DNA of 64,000 nucleotides from Aerolutibacter ruishenii (GTDB lineage: Bacteria > Pseudomonadota > Gammaproteobacteria > Xanthomonadales > Xanthomonadaceae), in NCBI RefSeq assembly GCF_007830115.1, contig NZ_VLKP01000002.1, positions 62,001 through 126,000 on the forward strand. The letters run 5' to 3'. Positions 25,909-35,705 of this stretch are shown here, piece by piece. The translations under genes and the position numbers were made by a program. The stretch's first letter is position 1, and every line of letters begins with the position of its first letter. Below the pieces are notes generated by a model that worked only from the letters and a program-made list of their open reading frames with translations, was not told the DNA's origin and did not search any database.

Positions 25909-28844
25909 AGAGGTACGACGGGCGTGCCGCTCAGTGCCGCCTTGGCCAGACAGTCCAGACACACTTCCTGGAACTGGACGAGCTCGCGCTCGAGGCTGGA
26001 ACCACCCACAAACGACTTCTTCCCCGCATGCACGGTGATGCTGCCCGGGCATGCGACGGTAATGTTGCCGCCTTCAATCGTGACGCTCGCACCGCCACTG
26101 GTTGCAAGGTGCACAGCCTTGCCCGCTGCCAGTTCGACCTCGCCATTGGCACTGACCAGCTTTAGCCCATCGCGCGACTGCAACTTGAGCTGGTCGTGCT
26201 GCGCTTCGAATTCCAGCTTGCCTTCAGCCGTGACCAGGCTGAACGCAACGGCTTCTTCGCTCGCATCTTCAACCGCGCCGGCGAGCCAGCCAAGCGCTTG
26301 TCCCGCATGAACGCGCAAGTCGCCTGCGGTAGCCACGTTGCTCGCACCGCCGCTGGCCAAGGTCAGCGTCTCGCCCATGCTCCACTGCAAACTCTGGCCG
26401 GCCACCAGGCCGATGCCGGCAGGAGCGCTCAGGCCCAGCAGTGCGTCGCCGGTATGCGGGACACGGCCGGTACCACTGCCAGGCTGGCGTTCCGAAGCGT
26501 CAGCGGCCGCCGCATCCCAAGCCTCGCCGCCGACCACGGTGCTCGCACTGGTCAGCAGCGCCTTGAGTGGTGCCTGATCGGCGATCAGGGCCGACTGGGC
26601 GGGTCCACTCGTGCCTTCGTGCGCCGCGACACGCGGCGTAAGGTGGGTTCCGGCGATGCCGGACAGGGTTTCGCCCAGCTTCGTGGCTTGTTTGAGCAGG
26701 GCGGTGGCCGCAACGTGTTCGCCGGCGGGTGCCTCCTCGCTTCCGCCGGCTGCACGACCAACGCCCGTTCCGGTCGCGGGCGCGCCATAAGCACTGATCC
26801 ACAACCCACGCTCTGCACGCACCGCACCCCATTGGTCGGTACGCAGTTCGAAGCCTTCGCCGCGCGCCTCGCCACGACGGTTGTCATCCTGCCGGATCAG
26901 ATAGCCCAGGTTGAGCTCGGTCGCGGCATGGGTGGTGGCCAGTTGCAGCCGCAGCTGGCCGTCACTGTCGTCGAACACCAGGCGGTTGTGGCCGCTGCCG
27001 CCGAACTCCTTGGACTTCACGCCCAGCATCGCCGCGGCGTTCCGGTCGTCGGCGGCGCGGGCACCGTGCCACGCTGGAGCGGCGCCGCCGGCGTGGTTGC
27101 CCTGCGCGTCATCGCCGCGGCCGTTGTACAGGGCACCGACCACCACGGGGCGGTCGATGTCCCCGTCGAGGAAGGCGATCAGCACTTCCTGGCCGATGCG
27201 CGGCAGGAACTGGGTGCCGACGCCGGGGCCGGCGTAACGCTGTGCCACCCGCAACCAGCACGAGTCGCCGGCGATGCAGCTCGCGCCCGCTGCATCGCTG
27301 CCGTCGCGCGCGCCCTGCCAGTGGAAGCGCACGCGGATGCGGCCGAGCGCGTCACAGTGCAGCTCGCGTGCGCCTTGCGGCTGGGTTTCGCCCTGCGCGC
27401 CGACCACGATCGCGGTCTGGTAGCCGGGCGCAGTGGGCCGAGGATTGAGACGCGGCACGATGGCCGCGGGCTGGTCGGCCAGCGTCACTTCTGCGGCGAG
27501 CAGCGGCCGCCATGGCAGCGTACGCGGCACCGCGAGGAAGGCGTTGGCATAGCCCACCGCAGCCGCGCGTTCGGTCACCGCGTGCCACGTCGCCGGTGCC
27601 AGGCCGGGCATGCGTTCGGGCAGGCGCGCGTGGGTCGCCAGTCCTTCTGGCAAGGGGTTGATGCCGGCGTGCCAGACGGCGGTCAGCAGCACCTCGTCGG
27701 GGACCGCCGAGCGGTCGGCCGGGGCGCCCAGCAGGGCAAACCAGCGGCCCGCGGCGAAGCTGCGGACGGTGCCGCGCCCCAGCCAACGCTGGCGGTGCAC
27801 GTCGTGGGCTTCGGCCAGCAGTTCGGCCACGCGTTGCGCGGCAACGCGGTCGGCGAAGGCGTAGGCGCCGACCGGGTCGTAAAGCTCCAGTGCCAGTGCG
27901 TCGCTGCTGGCGCCGCGATCGTCCGTGCCCGCGGCGGCGTAGCCACTGGACCCATCCGCACGTTGACCCGTACCCGATCCCACACCCGCGCCAAGCGCGA
28001 CATTGGCCGTGGTCGCGGCCACCGTCTTGTAGTCATGGCTGAGCAGGGTCAGCGAGGTCGCGCCCAATGCCCTTAGCGCACCGAACGCCTGCACCGCATC
28101 GGCCTGTTCAGTGGCGTCACTGCGGTGGAAACGGATGCCGCCGCGGATCGCCGCGCTCAGCTCCTGCGGCAGCTGCGCGCTGTCGGCGAAGACCACCAGC
28201 CGGTGGCCGGCGCTCGCATCGGCGCACGCTTCCATCCGCAGGCCCAGTCCCTCTTCCGCGAGTAGGCGGCCGAGGAACGCGGCATCGGTCTCGCGGTACT
28301 GCACGCAGTAGCTGCGCGGCGGCACGGCGCCGAGGAACGGCCCGACGTCGTCCGCGACCTGCCAGACCGCATGCGGCGCGTAGTCGGTCAGCACGGTTTC
28401 CACGATCTGCAGCACGCTGCGGTCCTGGAACACGCGGCTGTGCCGGCCCTGCGCCAGCAGCCAGGTCCACGGCACCAGCTGCAGCCGATAGCGGGTAAAC
28501 GCCTGGTCGCGACCCAGTTGCTCGGCCGATGCCACCAGGCCGGTGCGGGCCACGCGCTCGCCAGTGGCGGTGCGCGTCCACAGCGTGGCCGGCTGGCCGA
28601 GCATGGCATCCAGCGGCAGCGCATCGTCGGTGCTGACCAGGTCCACCCACCATTGCTGGGTGACCAGGGCGGCATCGGCTGCAAGGCCATGCGGGCCAAG
28701 GGCCTCGTGCCCGTGCCAGCTGGCCACGACCCAGGCGCTGTCCAGCGGCGCGATGGCCGGCAACGACAGGCTATGCGGGCGGTCCGCACCCGACAGGTGC
28801 AGCAGTTCGGCCAAGGGGCCGGGAACAGAAACTCCGCTGTTCAT
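25905..28844 (-). CDS. vgrG: T6SS spike protein VgrG (TssI) with C-terminal DUF2345 domain
   Basis: A 979-residue trimeric spike. The gp27-like part covers about residues 1-480, and the gp5/OB segment is near 500-590, with HCDALGRIRVRFHWQ and YAGPGVGTQFLPRIGQEVLIAFLDGD. A repeat-rich beta-helix/DUF2345 region extends to about 950 (for example AGKAVHLATSGGASVTI). A short C-terminal tail ends CLDCLAKAALSGTPVVP, a usual end for this VgrG class. No extra catalytic domain is seen, so toxicity should come from the cargo effector. GGAGAG precedes the ATG at 28844. The stop overlaps the DUF4123 gene start. Confidence 0.95.
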   Translation of the reverse strand: MNSGVSVPGPLAELLHLSGADRPHSLSLPAIAPLDSAWVVASWHGHEALGPHGLAADAALVTQQWWVDLVSTDDALPLDAMLGQPATLWTRTATGERVARTGLVASAEQLGRDQAFTRYRLQLVPWTWLLAQGRHSRVFQDRSVLQIVETVLTDYAPHAVWQVADDVGPFLGAVPPRSYCVQYRETDAAFLGRLLAEEGLGLRMEACADASAGHRLVVFADSAQLPQELSAAIRGGIRFHRSDATEQADAVQAFGALRALGATSLTLLSHDYKTVAATTANVALGAGVGSGTGQRADGSSGYAAAGTDDRGASSDALALELYDPVGAYAFADRVAAQRVAELLAEAHDVHRQRWLGRGTVRSFAAGRWFALLGAPADRSAVPDEVLLTAVWHAGINPLPEGLATHARLPERMPGLAPATWHAVTERAAAVGYANAFLAVPRTLPWRPLLAAEVTLADQPAAIVPRLNPRPTAPGYQTAIVVGAQGETQPQGARELHCDALGRIRVRFHWQGARDGSDAAGASCIAGDSCWLRVAQRYAGPGVGTQFLPRIGQEVLIAFLDGDIDRPVVVGALYNGRGDDAQGNHAGGAAPAWHGARAADDRNAAAMLGVKSKEFGGSGHNRLVFDDSDGQLRLQLATTHAATELNLGYLIRQDDNRRGEARGEGFELRTDQWGAVRAERGLWISAYGAPATGTGVGRAAGGSEEAPAGEHVAATALLKQATKLGETLSGIAGTHLTPRVAAHEGTSGPAQSALIADQAPLKALLTSASTVVGGEAWDAAAADASERQPGSGTGRVPHTGDALLGLSAPAGIGLVAGQSLQWSMGETLTLASGGASNVATAGDLRVHAGQALGWLAGAVEDASEEAVAFSLVTAEGKLEFEAQHDQLKLQSRDGLKLVSANGEVELAAGKAVHLATSGGASVTIEGGNITVACPGSITVHAGKKSFVGGSSLERELVQFQEVCLDCLAKAALSGTPVVPL

Positions 28845-28933
28845 GTGTCTCTCCGTGACAACCTGTGCAGACTACCATTTCGGAACCCTGCGTAGGCTCC
28901 GCGCCCAGACGATCGCATGGGCGGTCCAACCGC

Positions 28934-29284
28934 TCAGGCGGTGATCTGCACCACGTGCAACCCGCCCCGGTCCAGGCAGCGCAGGTGATGGCTGCGGCCC
29001 GCGACCTGGACCGTGATGTGCGGCCGCGGATCGGCACCGCGCGCGGCGTCGCCGAAGCCACCGCTGTGCACGGTCGCGCCGATGCGCCATGGCCCCATCG
29101 CCATCTTGCGCAGCAGCACCCGCGCGTCGGTACGGGCCGCTACCGCGGCGTCTTCCAGCAGGGCCACGACGTGGGCCGGGCCGAGCTTCTGCCACACGCG
29201 CACCGCGCGTCCGTCAGGCTGGTACTGGCCGCGCCACTTGTCATTGCAGTTACGAAGGATCTGTTCGCGCTGGTTGGCGTGCAT
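28934..29284 (-). CDS. Conserved-looking small protein between clpV and vgrG, function unknown
   Basis: A 116-residue soluble protein with no signal peptide or membrane span. It is rich in Arg and Val and has three cysteines or histidine-rich spots, for example DRGGLHVVQ at the end and SHHLRCL. I do not recognise the family. An AGGAG Shine-Dalgarno lies nine bases before the ATG at 29284, so it is well translated. It sits inside the leftward T6SS operon, 34 bases after clpV and 89 bases before vgrG, and its high GC and codon use match the core T6SS genes rather than the low-GC effector end. That suggests a long-standing role in assembly or loading, but nothing in the sequence names one. Confidence 0.7.
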   Translation of the reverse strand: MHANQREQILRNCNDKWRGQYQPDGRAVRVWQKLGPAHVVALLEDAAVAARTDARVLLRKMAMGPWRIGATVHSGGFGDAARGADPRPHITVQVAGRSHHLRCLDRGGLHVVQITA

Positions 29285-29317
29285 CAAGTTGCTCCTGTCC
29301 TTGGATGAAGGGGGTGC

Positions 29318-32254
29318 TCAGGCGATCTGGTAAGTGAAGGCACCGTTGTCGTCGGCCGCGACGGTCACGCGCTCCACGCGCGCACCTTCGGCCATGCGCG
29401 CCAGCACTTCCTCGGCGATTTCAGGCAGCAGAGTGCCGTTGAGGATGTGGTCGACGTTGCGCGCGCCGGAATCCACTTCGGTGCAGCGCGCGAGCACGGC
29501 TTCGACCAGGCTGTCGTTCCACTCGAACGCTGCCTTGTGATTGGCGCGGATGCGGTCGCGGATGCGGCCCAGCTTCAGCGTGATGATCTGCACCAGCACG
29601 TCGTCGCTGATCGGGTAGTACGGCACCGTCTTCATGCGGCCGAGGAACGCCGGCTTGAAGGTCTTCATCAGCACCGGACGCAGCGCTTCGCCCAGCGCAT
29701 CGGCGGCGGGGATCTCCTCGGCCGGCTTGTTGAGGCAGGCCTGCATGATCTGCGCCGAGCCGACGTTGCTGGTGAGGATGATCAGGGTGTTGCGGAAGTC
29801 GATGGCGCGGCCTTCGGCATCGCCCATCTCGCCCTTGTCGAACACCTGGAAGAACATCTCCAGCACGTCGGGGTGGGCCTTTTCCACCTCATCCAGCAGC
29901 ACCACGCTGTAGGGGTTGCGGCGCACCGCTTCGGTCAGCACGCCGCCTTCGCCGTAGCCGACGTAACCCGGGGGCGAGCCCTTCAGGCCGGAGACGCTAT
30001 GCGCTTCCTGGTACTCGCTCATGTTGATGGTGACCAGCTTGCGCTCGCCGCCGTAGAGGATGTCGGCCAGCGCCAGCGCGGTCTCGGTCTTGCCGACGCC
30101 GGAGGGGCCGACGAACATGAACACGCCACGCGGCTTGTTCGGGTCCTCGAGCTTGGCGCTGGCGGTGCGCACGCGCTGGGCGACGGCCTCCAGCGCGTGG
30201 TCCTGGCCGATCACGCGTTCGCGCAGCAGTGGCGCGAGCTGGCGCACGACACGAATCTCGTCCTTGACCATGCGGCCCAGCGGCACGCCGGTCCAGGCGC
30301 TGACGATCTCGGCGACGATGGTGCCGTCGACCTGAAGCGGCACCAGCGGGGCTTCGCCCTGCAGGGCGCGCAGTTCGGCGAGCAGGGTTTCCAGTTCGAT
30401 GCGGGCGGGGTCGATGGGCGGTTCGGCCGCGCCGTGCGATGCCGGTGCGGAGGTTGAGGTCGATGCGGCCTTGGCCTTGGCACTCTTACGCCGTGTCGGC
30501 GTGGCTACCGCGGCATCGGTCGATGCGCTGTCGGTGGTGGCTTCGATGCTGGCGCCTTCGCCTCCGCGCTCGGCCTGCGCGTCCTGTCGCACGGGTGCAT
30601 CCGCGGGCGTGGCCGAGGTCCGGTTGATCGTGACGGCAGGATCTGCCAAACCACCGCCAGCGACATGCGGTGCCGAAGCGCCATCGTTGGCAGCGGCCAC
30701 CCGCAATGCGTCCTCCTCCAGCTGCGCGCGCAGTGCTTGGATCTTCTGCGCCAACGCGCTTTCGTCGCGCAGGCGGGCCTCGACGTCGACCAGTACCTGC
30801 TGTGCCTGCTGCTGTTGCGCGTGCAGCTCGCTGAGGCGCTCGTCATGGCGCGCACCGCTCCGGGTTTCGCGCTGCAGCGCACCGATCTCCGCGGCGAGAC
30901 GATCCAGGTGCTTGCGAGCGTCGTCGATGATCGCCGGGGTGGCGCTCTGGCCCAGCGCGACCTTGGCGCACGCGGTATCGAGCACGCTCACCGCCTTGTC
31001 CGGCAGCTGGCGTCCGCTGATGTAGCGGTGCGACAGACGCACCGCCTCGGTGATCGCCTCGTCCATCACGCGGATGCCGAAGTGCTTCTCCATCAGCGGC
31101 ACCATGCCGCGCAGCATCGCCGCGCACAGCGTCTCGCTTGGCTCCTCGACCTTGACCATCTGGAAGCGGCGGGCGAGCGCGGCATCCTTCTCGAAGTACT
31201 TCTTGTACTCGCTCCACGTGGTCGCGGCGATGGTGCGCAGCTCGCCGCGCGCCAGCGCCGGCTTGAGCAGGTTGGCGGCGTCGTTCTGCCCGGCCTGGCC
31301 GCCGGCGCCGATCATGGTGTGCGCTTCGTCGATGAACAGCACGATCGGGTGCGGGCTCTTCTTGACCTCGTCGATCACGTTCTTCAGGCGGTTCTCGAAC
31401 TCGCCCTTGACGCTGGCGCCGGCCTGCAGCAGGCCCAGGTCCAGGGTGTGCAGCTCCACGCCGCGCAGCACTTCGGGCACGTCGCCCTGCGCGATGCGCA
31501 GCGCCAGGCCTTCGACCACCGCAGTCTTGCCCACGCCGGCCTCGCCGGTGAGGATCGGGTTGTTCTGGCGGCGGCGCAGCAGGATGTCGATCGCCTGGCG
31601 GATCTCGGCGTCGCGGCCGATCACCGGGTCGACCTTGCCGTCGCGCGCGCGCTGGGTGAGGTTGGTGGTGAACTGGTCGAGTGCGGGGGTCTTGGACAGG
31701 CCGCCCTGCGCGGGATCGACGGCGCGTTCCGCGTCGCCCAGCGCGCCGGGGCCGGCATCGGCGAAGCGCACGTCGCCGCCTTCGTGCGAGCCTTCCACCA
31801 GCTTGGTGAAGTTGTGCTTGAGCTCGTCGCGCTTGATCCGCGCGAACTGGGCGGAACCACGATAGGCCAGCTGCGACAGCCCGGGCTCGGTCAGCAGTGC
31901 CAGCAGCAGGTGGCCGCTACGGATGCGGGTGGTCTGCGAGTCCAGCGAGGCGATCAGCCAGGCGTGCTCGAACAGCGTCGGCAGGTGCGGCGAGAACACC
32001 GGGGTGCGGGTGTTGCCGTTCTTGAAGTGGGCGAGCTCGCGTTCGAGGTCATCGCGCAGGGTGTCGGGCTTGATCCCGCTGCGTTGTGCGATCAGCGCGA
32101 CGTCGCCCTGCGGGTGTTCCAGCAGCGCCAGGAACAGGTGCTCGAGGTCGACCTCGTAATGGCCGCGCGCCAGGCACAGGTTGGCGGCACGCTCGGCCGA
32201 TTGCCGGCAGGTGTCGTTGAGTTTGGCGATCAGGGTCTTGAGGGTGGTGCTCAC
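29318..32254 (-). CDS. tssH: T6SS ATPase ClpV (TssH)
   Basis: A 978-residue AAA+ disaggregase that recycles the contracted VipA/VipB sheath. The Clp N-terminal repeats are at about 1-155. The first AAA module has Walker A GEAGVGKT (237-244) and Walker B LFIDEAH (306-312), with a middle coiled coil about 440-520. The second has Walker A GPSGVGKT (715-722). Between the coiled coil and the second module lies a low-complexity Ala/Thr/Ser/Asp-rich insert of about 95 residues (520-615). The protein is accordingly some 75 residues longer than P. aeruginosa ClpV1. The start is a GTG at 32254 with a good AAGGAG; the longer open frame lies over tssG. Confidence 0.95.
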   Translation of the reverse strand: MSTTLKTLIAKLNDTCRQSAERAANLCLARGHYEVDLEHLFLALLEHPQGDVALIAQRSGIKPDTLRDDLERELAHFKNGNTRTPVFSPHLPTLFEHAWLIASLDSQTTRIRSGHLLLALLTEPGLSQLAYRGSAQFARIKRDELKHNFTKLVEGSHEGGDVRFADAGPGALGDAERAVDPAQGGLSKTPALDQFTTNLTQRARDGKVDPVIGRDAEIRQAIDILLRRRQNNPILTGEAGVGKTAVVEGLALRIAQGDVPEVLRGVELHTLDLGLLQAGASVKGEFENRLKNVIDEVKKSPHPIVLFIDEAHTMIGAGGQAGQNDAANLLKPALARGELRTIAATTWSEYKKYFEKDAALARRFQMVKVEEPSETLCAAMLRGMVPLMEKHFGIRVMDEAITEAVRLSHRYISGRQLPDKAVSVLDTACAKVALGQSATPAIIDDARKHLDRLAAEIGALQRETRSGARHDERLSELHAQQQQAQQVLVDVEARLRDESALAQKIQALRAQLEEDALRVAAANDGASAPHVAGGGLADPAVTINRTSATPADAPVRQDAQAERGGEGASIEATTDSASTDAAVATPTRRKSAKAKAASTSTSAPASHGAAEPPIDPARIELETLLAELRALQGEAPLVPLQVDGTIVAEIVSAWTGVPLGRMVKDEIRVVRQLAPLLRERVIGQDHALEAVAQRVRTASAKLEDPNKPRGVFMFVGPSGVGKTETALALADILYGGERKLVTINMSEYQEAHSVSGLKGSPPGYVGYGEGGVLTEAVRRNPYSVVLLDEVEKAHPDVLEMFFQVFDKGEMGDAEGRAIDFRNTLIILTSNVGSAQIMQACLNKPAEEIPAADALGEALRPVLMKTFKPAFLGRMKTVPYYPISDDVLVQIITLKLGRIRDRIRANHKAAFEWNDSLVEAVLARCTEVDSGARNVDHILNGTLLPEIAEEVLARMAEGARVERVTVAADDNGAFTYQIA

Positions 32255-32279
32255 GGATGCGCTCCTTCGCGTCGGGCCG

Positions 32280-33353
32280 TCAATGCAGGGTCTGGATGAA
32301 GTAGGTGGTGTCGTGGCGTGGCGTGGTGGCCGGTTGCGAGCACAGGTAGCTGTCCCAGCCAAGGCGTGGGGCTGCCGATCCCATCGCCATCCCCTGTACA
32401 CACTCGGCCTTCAACCCCAGCCGCACCTCGTACTCCAGCGTGCTGCCGGTCAGCAGGGCCAGCCACTTCGTCAGCGCCTTGGCCGCCTTGCCACCGGGCA
32501 GGAAGTCGTCGAAATGGCGTCGGTCGAGCGGCCCGATCCACAGGCGCACGCGCAGGTCGCGCTGCCACACGCGTTCCCCGGCCAGCGCGCTGGTGCCCAG
32601 CCGGGCATTGCCCATGCCCAGCCGGGTGCGCTGCTCGACGGGAACGTCGTACCACGCACCGACGAACGGTTCGACCCGCAGCGGCACGTCGAAGTAGTCG
32701 GCCAGCACTCGCTGCAGGGTCGCCAGCGACACCGGGCGCTGCCCCAGCAGCCCCGCATGATGCGCCAGCGCCTGGTCGAAGACGTCACCATCGCCATCGC
32801 ACAGGCGTTCGCGCAAGGCGGGCATGCCCACGCCCGCGAGGGCAAGCACCAGCGGCAGGAAGCGTTCGCGGTTGTCGAGTTCATACTGCAACGCGGGTCG
32901 GTGTTTCTTCCAGCCGGCGAAGTGCAGCGCCACCGCGCGGGTGCTGAAAATGTCGAGGAAGGCGCGGGCGGCGCGATCGCGCTGGAACACCTCGCGCTCG
33001 GCCAGCGTCTCGGTGTAATGCAGCGGCAGCGCGCCGTGGCCGCCAAGCAGGCCCATGAACGCGGGCGTCAGGTGCACCTCGCCCAGTTCTTCCATGGTGA
33101 TGGCGTGGGCCACCGCCACGTCGCGGTCCAGGGCGACGCCGTCACCGGCGTAGGCGGTCACCGACTCGATCTCGCTGGCGGGAAAGCCCAGCGACATCGA
33201 GTTGCGGAAGCGCACGCGCGCGGGCACCGCCTCGGCCGGTTTCAGGCCCTGGCGGACGAACAGCCGCTCCAGCACCCGCATCGCCTGGAAGAACCCGAAG
33301 CGCTGCGGTTGTGCCAGCAGCTGCTGGGCTACACCAGGATCGATTCGCCGCAT
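32280..33353 (-). CDS. tssG: T6SS baseplate protein TssG
   Basis: A 357-residue baseplate wedge subunit. Family features are FGFFQAMRVLERLF (19-32), VRFRNSMSLGFPASEI and VHLTPAFMGLLGGHGALPLHYTE. The later GAWYDVPVEQRTRLG and LRVRLWIGPL are also typical. It works with TssE, TssF and TssK at the base of the tail. Its 5' end overlaps the tssF 3' end by 25 bases; clpV follows 25 bases after its stop. Confidence 0.94.
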   Translation of the reverse strand: MRRIDPGVAQQLLAQPQRFGFFQAMRVLERLFVRQGLKPAEAVPARVRFRNSMSLGFPASEIESVTAYAGDGVALDRDVAVAHAITMEELGEVHLTPAFMGLLGGHGALPLHYTETLAEREVFQRDRAARAFLDIFSTRAVALHFAGWKKHRPALQYELDNRERFLPLVLALAGVGMPALRERLCDGDGDVFDQALAHHAGLLGQRPVSLATLQRVLADYFDVPLRVEPFVGAWYDVPVEQRTRLGMGNARLGTSALAGERVWQRDLRVRLWIGPLDRRHFDDFLPGGKAAKALTKWLALLTGSTLEYEVRLGLKAECVQGMAMGSAAPRLGWDSYLCSQPATTPRHDTTYFIQTLH

Positions 33354-35164
33354 CGCGGCTCACCCCGGAACAGAGTCCGGCCGTCGTGGCTGGACAGCAC
33401 CCACAGGCGAGTGAAGCTGTTGGCGTGCACGTACAGGCCGAAGAAGCGTTCGAGCACGCGCACGAAGGCAGCCAGCCCGGTGCCGACGAAGGCGTTCTCG
33501 TCCACCGTCAGCCGCACTTCCACGCCGCGCACCACGCTGGGGAAATGTCGGCCCGGCAACCACGCGGTGCTGGCCACGTGCTCCAGCCCGAGCAGGCCAT
33601 CGATCTGCCGCGCGGACACGCTGCTGCGCGCCAAGTCGTACAGGCGCAGCATCTCCTTCAACGCCGGCAGGCCTCTGGCCGTCAGCGACAAGTGGTTCAG
33701 CGACAGGTGCGAGATCAGTCGCCATTGCGCGCCGCGGCCTCGTTCGAACCGCAGCGGCCGGCTCGGCTTGCGCAGCAGGGCGATACTGCGCGCCACGCCG
33801 CCGCCGTCCATGGTCAGGTCGCCGCCGGCCACGCCGTAGGCCAGGTGGCACGGCAGATCGCGGTTGCTGCAGGTCAGCTCGATGCTGACTACATCGGTCT
33901 GCGGCGCGACCGGGTTGAAGTCCAGGTCGACGAAGGCCAGTTCGGTCTCGAAGCCGGGGCTGTGCCGGGCGACGTCGGTATCGCGGCGCGCCACCCAGTA
34001 CTGGCCGGACTGCTCCGGCGATTCACCATGGTTGAGCGCGTAGAACGGACGGAACTCGGTGATCTGCTCGCCCTGCGGGGTCTGGCGGATGCGGTGCACC
34101 GAATCGATCGACACCACTTCGTAGGCGAAGGCGCGGCGCGCGTCGGCGACCACCGGGTAGTGCGCGGTACGGTGGGTCACGCGGATCGGCTCGCCGCGCT
34201 GGGCGAACAGGTTGACCACCGGGGTACAGCCCAGCCGTACGTGCTCAGCCGACAACGCTTCCAGCACGCGCGCCACCGGCGCATCGGCGGGCATCGCGTC
34301 CAGCACTAGGTGCACGGTGAAGCGGGTGCCGGTGGTGGCGCCCAACGCGCGCAGGTCCAGGTCGAAGAAGCCGAACTTCTCCGGGAAGGCGAACAGTTCG
34401 GTCAGCAGCCGGTACGCGGGATGCGAGCGGTCGGGGACATCGATCAGCGCCTCGTCCGCCTCGAAACCGACCTGGCACAGCGGCACCTCGGCCAACGCCG
34501 TCCAGCGACCGCCGTTGCCGGCCTCCAGGTACGCGGCGCGCACGCCCAGCGCCAGCGTGTCGCGCAGCGCCGCGCAGAACGACGGCTCGCCATCTATGAA
34601 CAGGCGCAGTTGCTGCAGCCCCAGTGCAGCGACATGCGGCTGGTCGCCCAGCAGTTCGAAGGTCAACGCGATCGATCCGCCGCTGCCGGCGGGCAGGCTG
34701 ACCGCCATCGGCGCATCGGCGACCCCGCTGAAGCGCGCACCGGCAACGCGGATCGGCGCGAGCACCACGTCGTGGGTGCTGCGGAAGCGACAGGTCACGC
34801 CGCGCACGCCGCGCGAGTGCAGCAGGGTGTCGCGCAGCACCACCACCGGCGCGGTCAGCTTGGCTGCGGCCGGGCCCGGGTCGAAGCAGGCAATGGAACA
34901 GGACGGAAACGGGCGCAGGTAGTGCGGATACAGCACCTCCAGCAACGCCTCGGTGAATTCCGGGTAGTCGTCCTCGATGCGCTTGCTGGTACGGGCGCCA
35001 AGCAACGCGAACGCCTCGATCATGCGCTCGACGTGCGGGTCCTGGCTGCCGTCGGCCGACAGCAGCAGTCGCCCGGCGATCTTCGGGTAGCGCTCGGCGA
35101 ACTCGCGGCCATAGCGGCGCAGCCAGCCGAGCTCACGCTCGTAGTAGGGCAGCAGTTCTTCCAT
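33329..35164 (-). CDS. tssF: T6SS baseplate protein TssF
   Basis: A 611-residue baseplate wedge subunit. It opens MEELLPYYERELGWLRRYG, the standard TssF N-terminus, followed by FAERYPKIAGRL and DPHVERMIEAFALLGART. FPEKFGFFDLDL is the conserved mid-protein motif. The ATG's first base is the last base of the tssE TGA (TGATG), so the two are coupled. The longer open frame upstream is antisense or out of frame over tssE. Confidence 0.95.
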   Translation of the reverse strand: MEELLPYYERELGWLRRYGREFAERYPKIAGRLLLSADGSQDPHVERMIEAFALLGARTSKRIEDDYPEFTEALLEVLYPHYLRPFPSCSIACFDPGPAAAKLTAPVVVLRDTLLHSRGVRGVTCRFRSTHDVVLAPIRVAGARFSGVADAPMAVSLPAGSGGSIALTFELLGDQPHVAALGLQQLRLFIDGEPSFCAALRDTLALGVRAAYLEAGNGGRWTALAEVPLCQVGFEADEALIDVPDRSHPAYRLLTELFAFPEKFGFFDLDLRALGATTGTRFTVHLVLDAMPADAPVARVLEALSAEHVRLGCTPVVNLFAQRGEPIRVTHRTAHYPVVADARRAFAYEVVSIDSVHRIRQTPQGEQITEFRPFYALNHGESPEQSGQYWVARRDTDVARHSPGFETELAFVDLDFNPVAPQTDVVSIELTCSNRDLPCHLAYGVAGGDLTMDGGGVARSIALLRKPSRPLRFERGRGAQWRLISHLSLNHLSLTARGLPALKEMLRLYDLARSSVSARQIDGLLGLEHVASTAWLPGRHFPSVVRGVEVRLTVDENAFVGTGLAAFVRVLERFFGLYVHANSFTRLWVLSSHDGRTLFRGEPRCGESILV

Positions 35165-35652
35165 CAGGCCGCTGCCGAACGCCGCAGTCGGCTGACCGAG
35201 TACTGCATGGTGCTGGGTTGCAGCAGCGCGTCGAAGCTGACCGGCTCGCGCGCGGGTTCCACGTCGAGCAGCGCGTGGATCGCGAAGCGCAGCGCCGACG
35301 GCCCGCGACCATTGCCTTCCAGCATCACGCGCACGCCATGCAGGCGCGGCTCGTGGCGGGCGATGGCCTGCTCCAGCGACCGGCAGATCGTGGCGCGGTC
35401 GTGGCCGTTGGCCAGACTCATGGTGGAGAAGTCGCGCAGGCCGTAGGTCAGTAGCGAACGACGGCACTCGGGCCAGGCTTCCAGTCCGTCCTCGCCGAAG
35501 GCGGCGCGGCTGTTGAGCAGGCCTTCCAGGTCGCGTGCCACCGATTCCTTGTACTGCTCCAGCGTCAGGCTGCGGAACATGCCCGCGCCGCCGGGCACGC
35601 GCGGCACGTCGTCGAACAGCTTCTCCAGCAGGCTGGGCTCGAATCCTTTCAT
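35164..35652 (-). CDS. tssE: T6SS baseplate protein TssE (gp25-like)
   Basis: A 162-residue lysozyme-like gp25 homologue that seeds sheath assembly. Typical parts are SVARDLEGLLNSR (about residues 35-47), CRRSLLTYGLRDFSTMS and the C-terminal LRFAIHALLDVEPAREPVSFDALL. The start at 35652 gives a length normal for TssE. It lies 53 bases downstream of hcp and overlaps tssF by one base. Confidence 0.93.
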   Translation of the reverse strand: MKGFEPSLLEKLFDDVPRVPGGAGMFRSLTLEQYKESVARDLEGLLNSRAAFGEDGLEAWPECRRSLLTYGLRDFSTMSLANGHDRATICRSLEQAIARHEPRLHGVRVMLEGNGRGPSALRFAIHALLDVEPAREPVSFDALLQPSTMQYSVSRLRRSAAA

Positions 35653-35705
35653 GGCAGCGTCGCGTCCAACGCGGTGGCGGCCGAAGCCGCCACCGCATCG
35701 AACCA

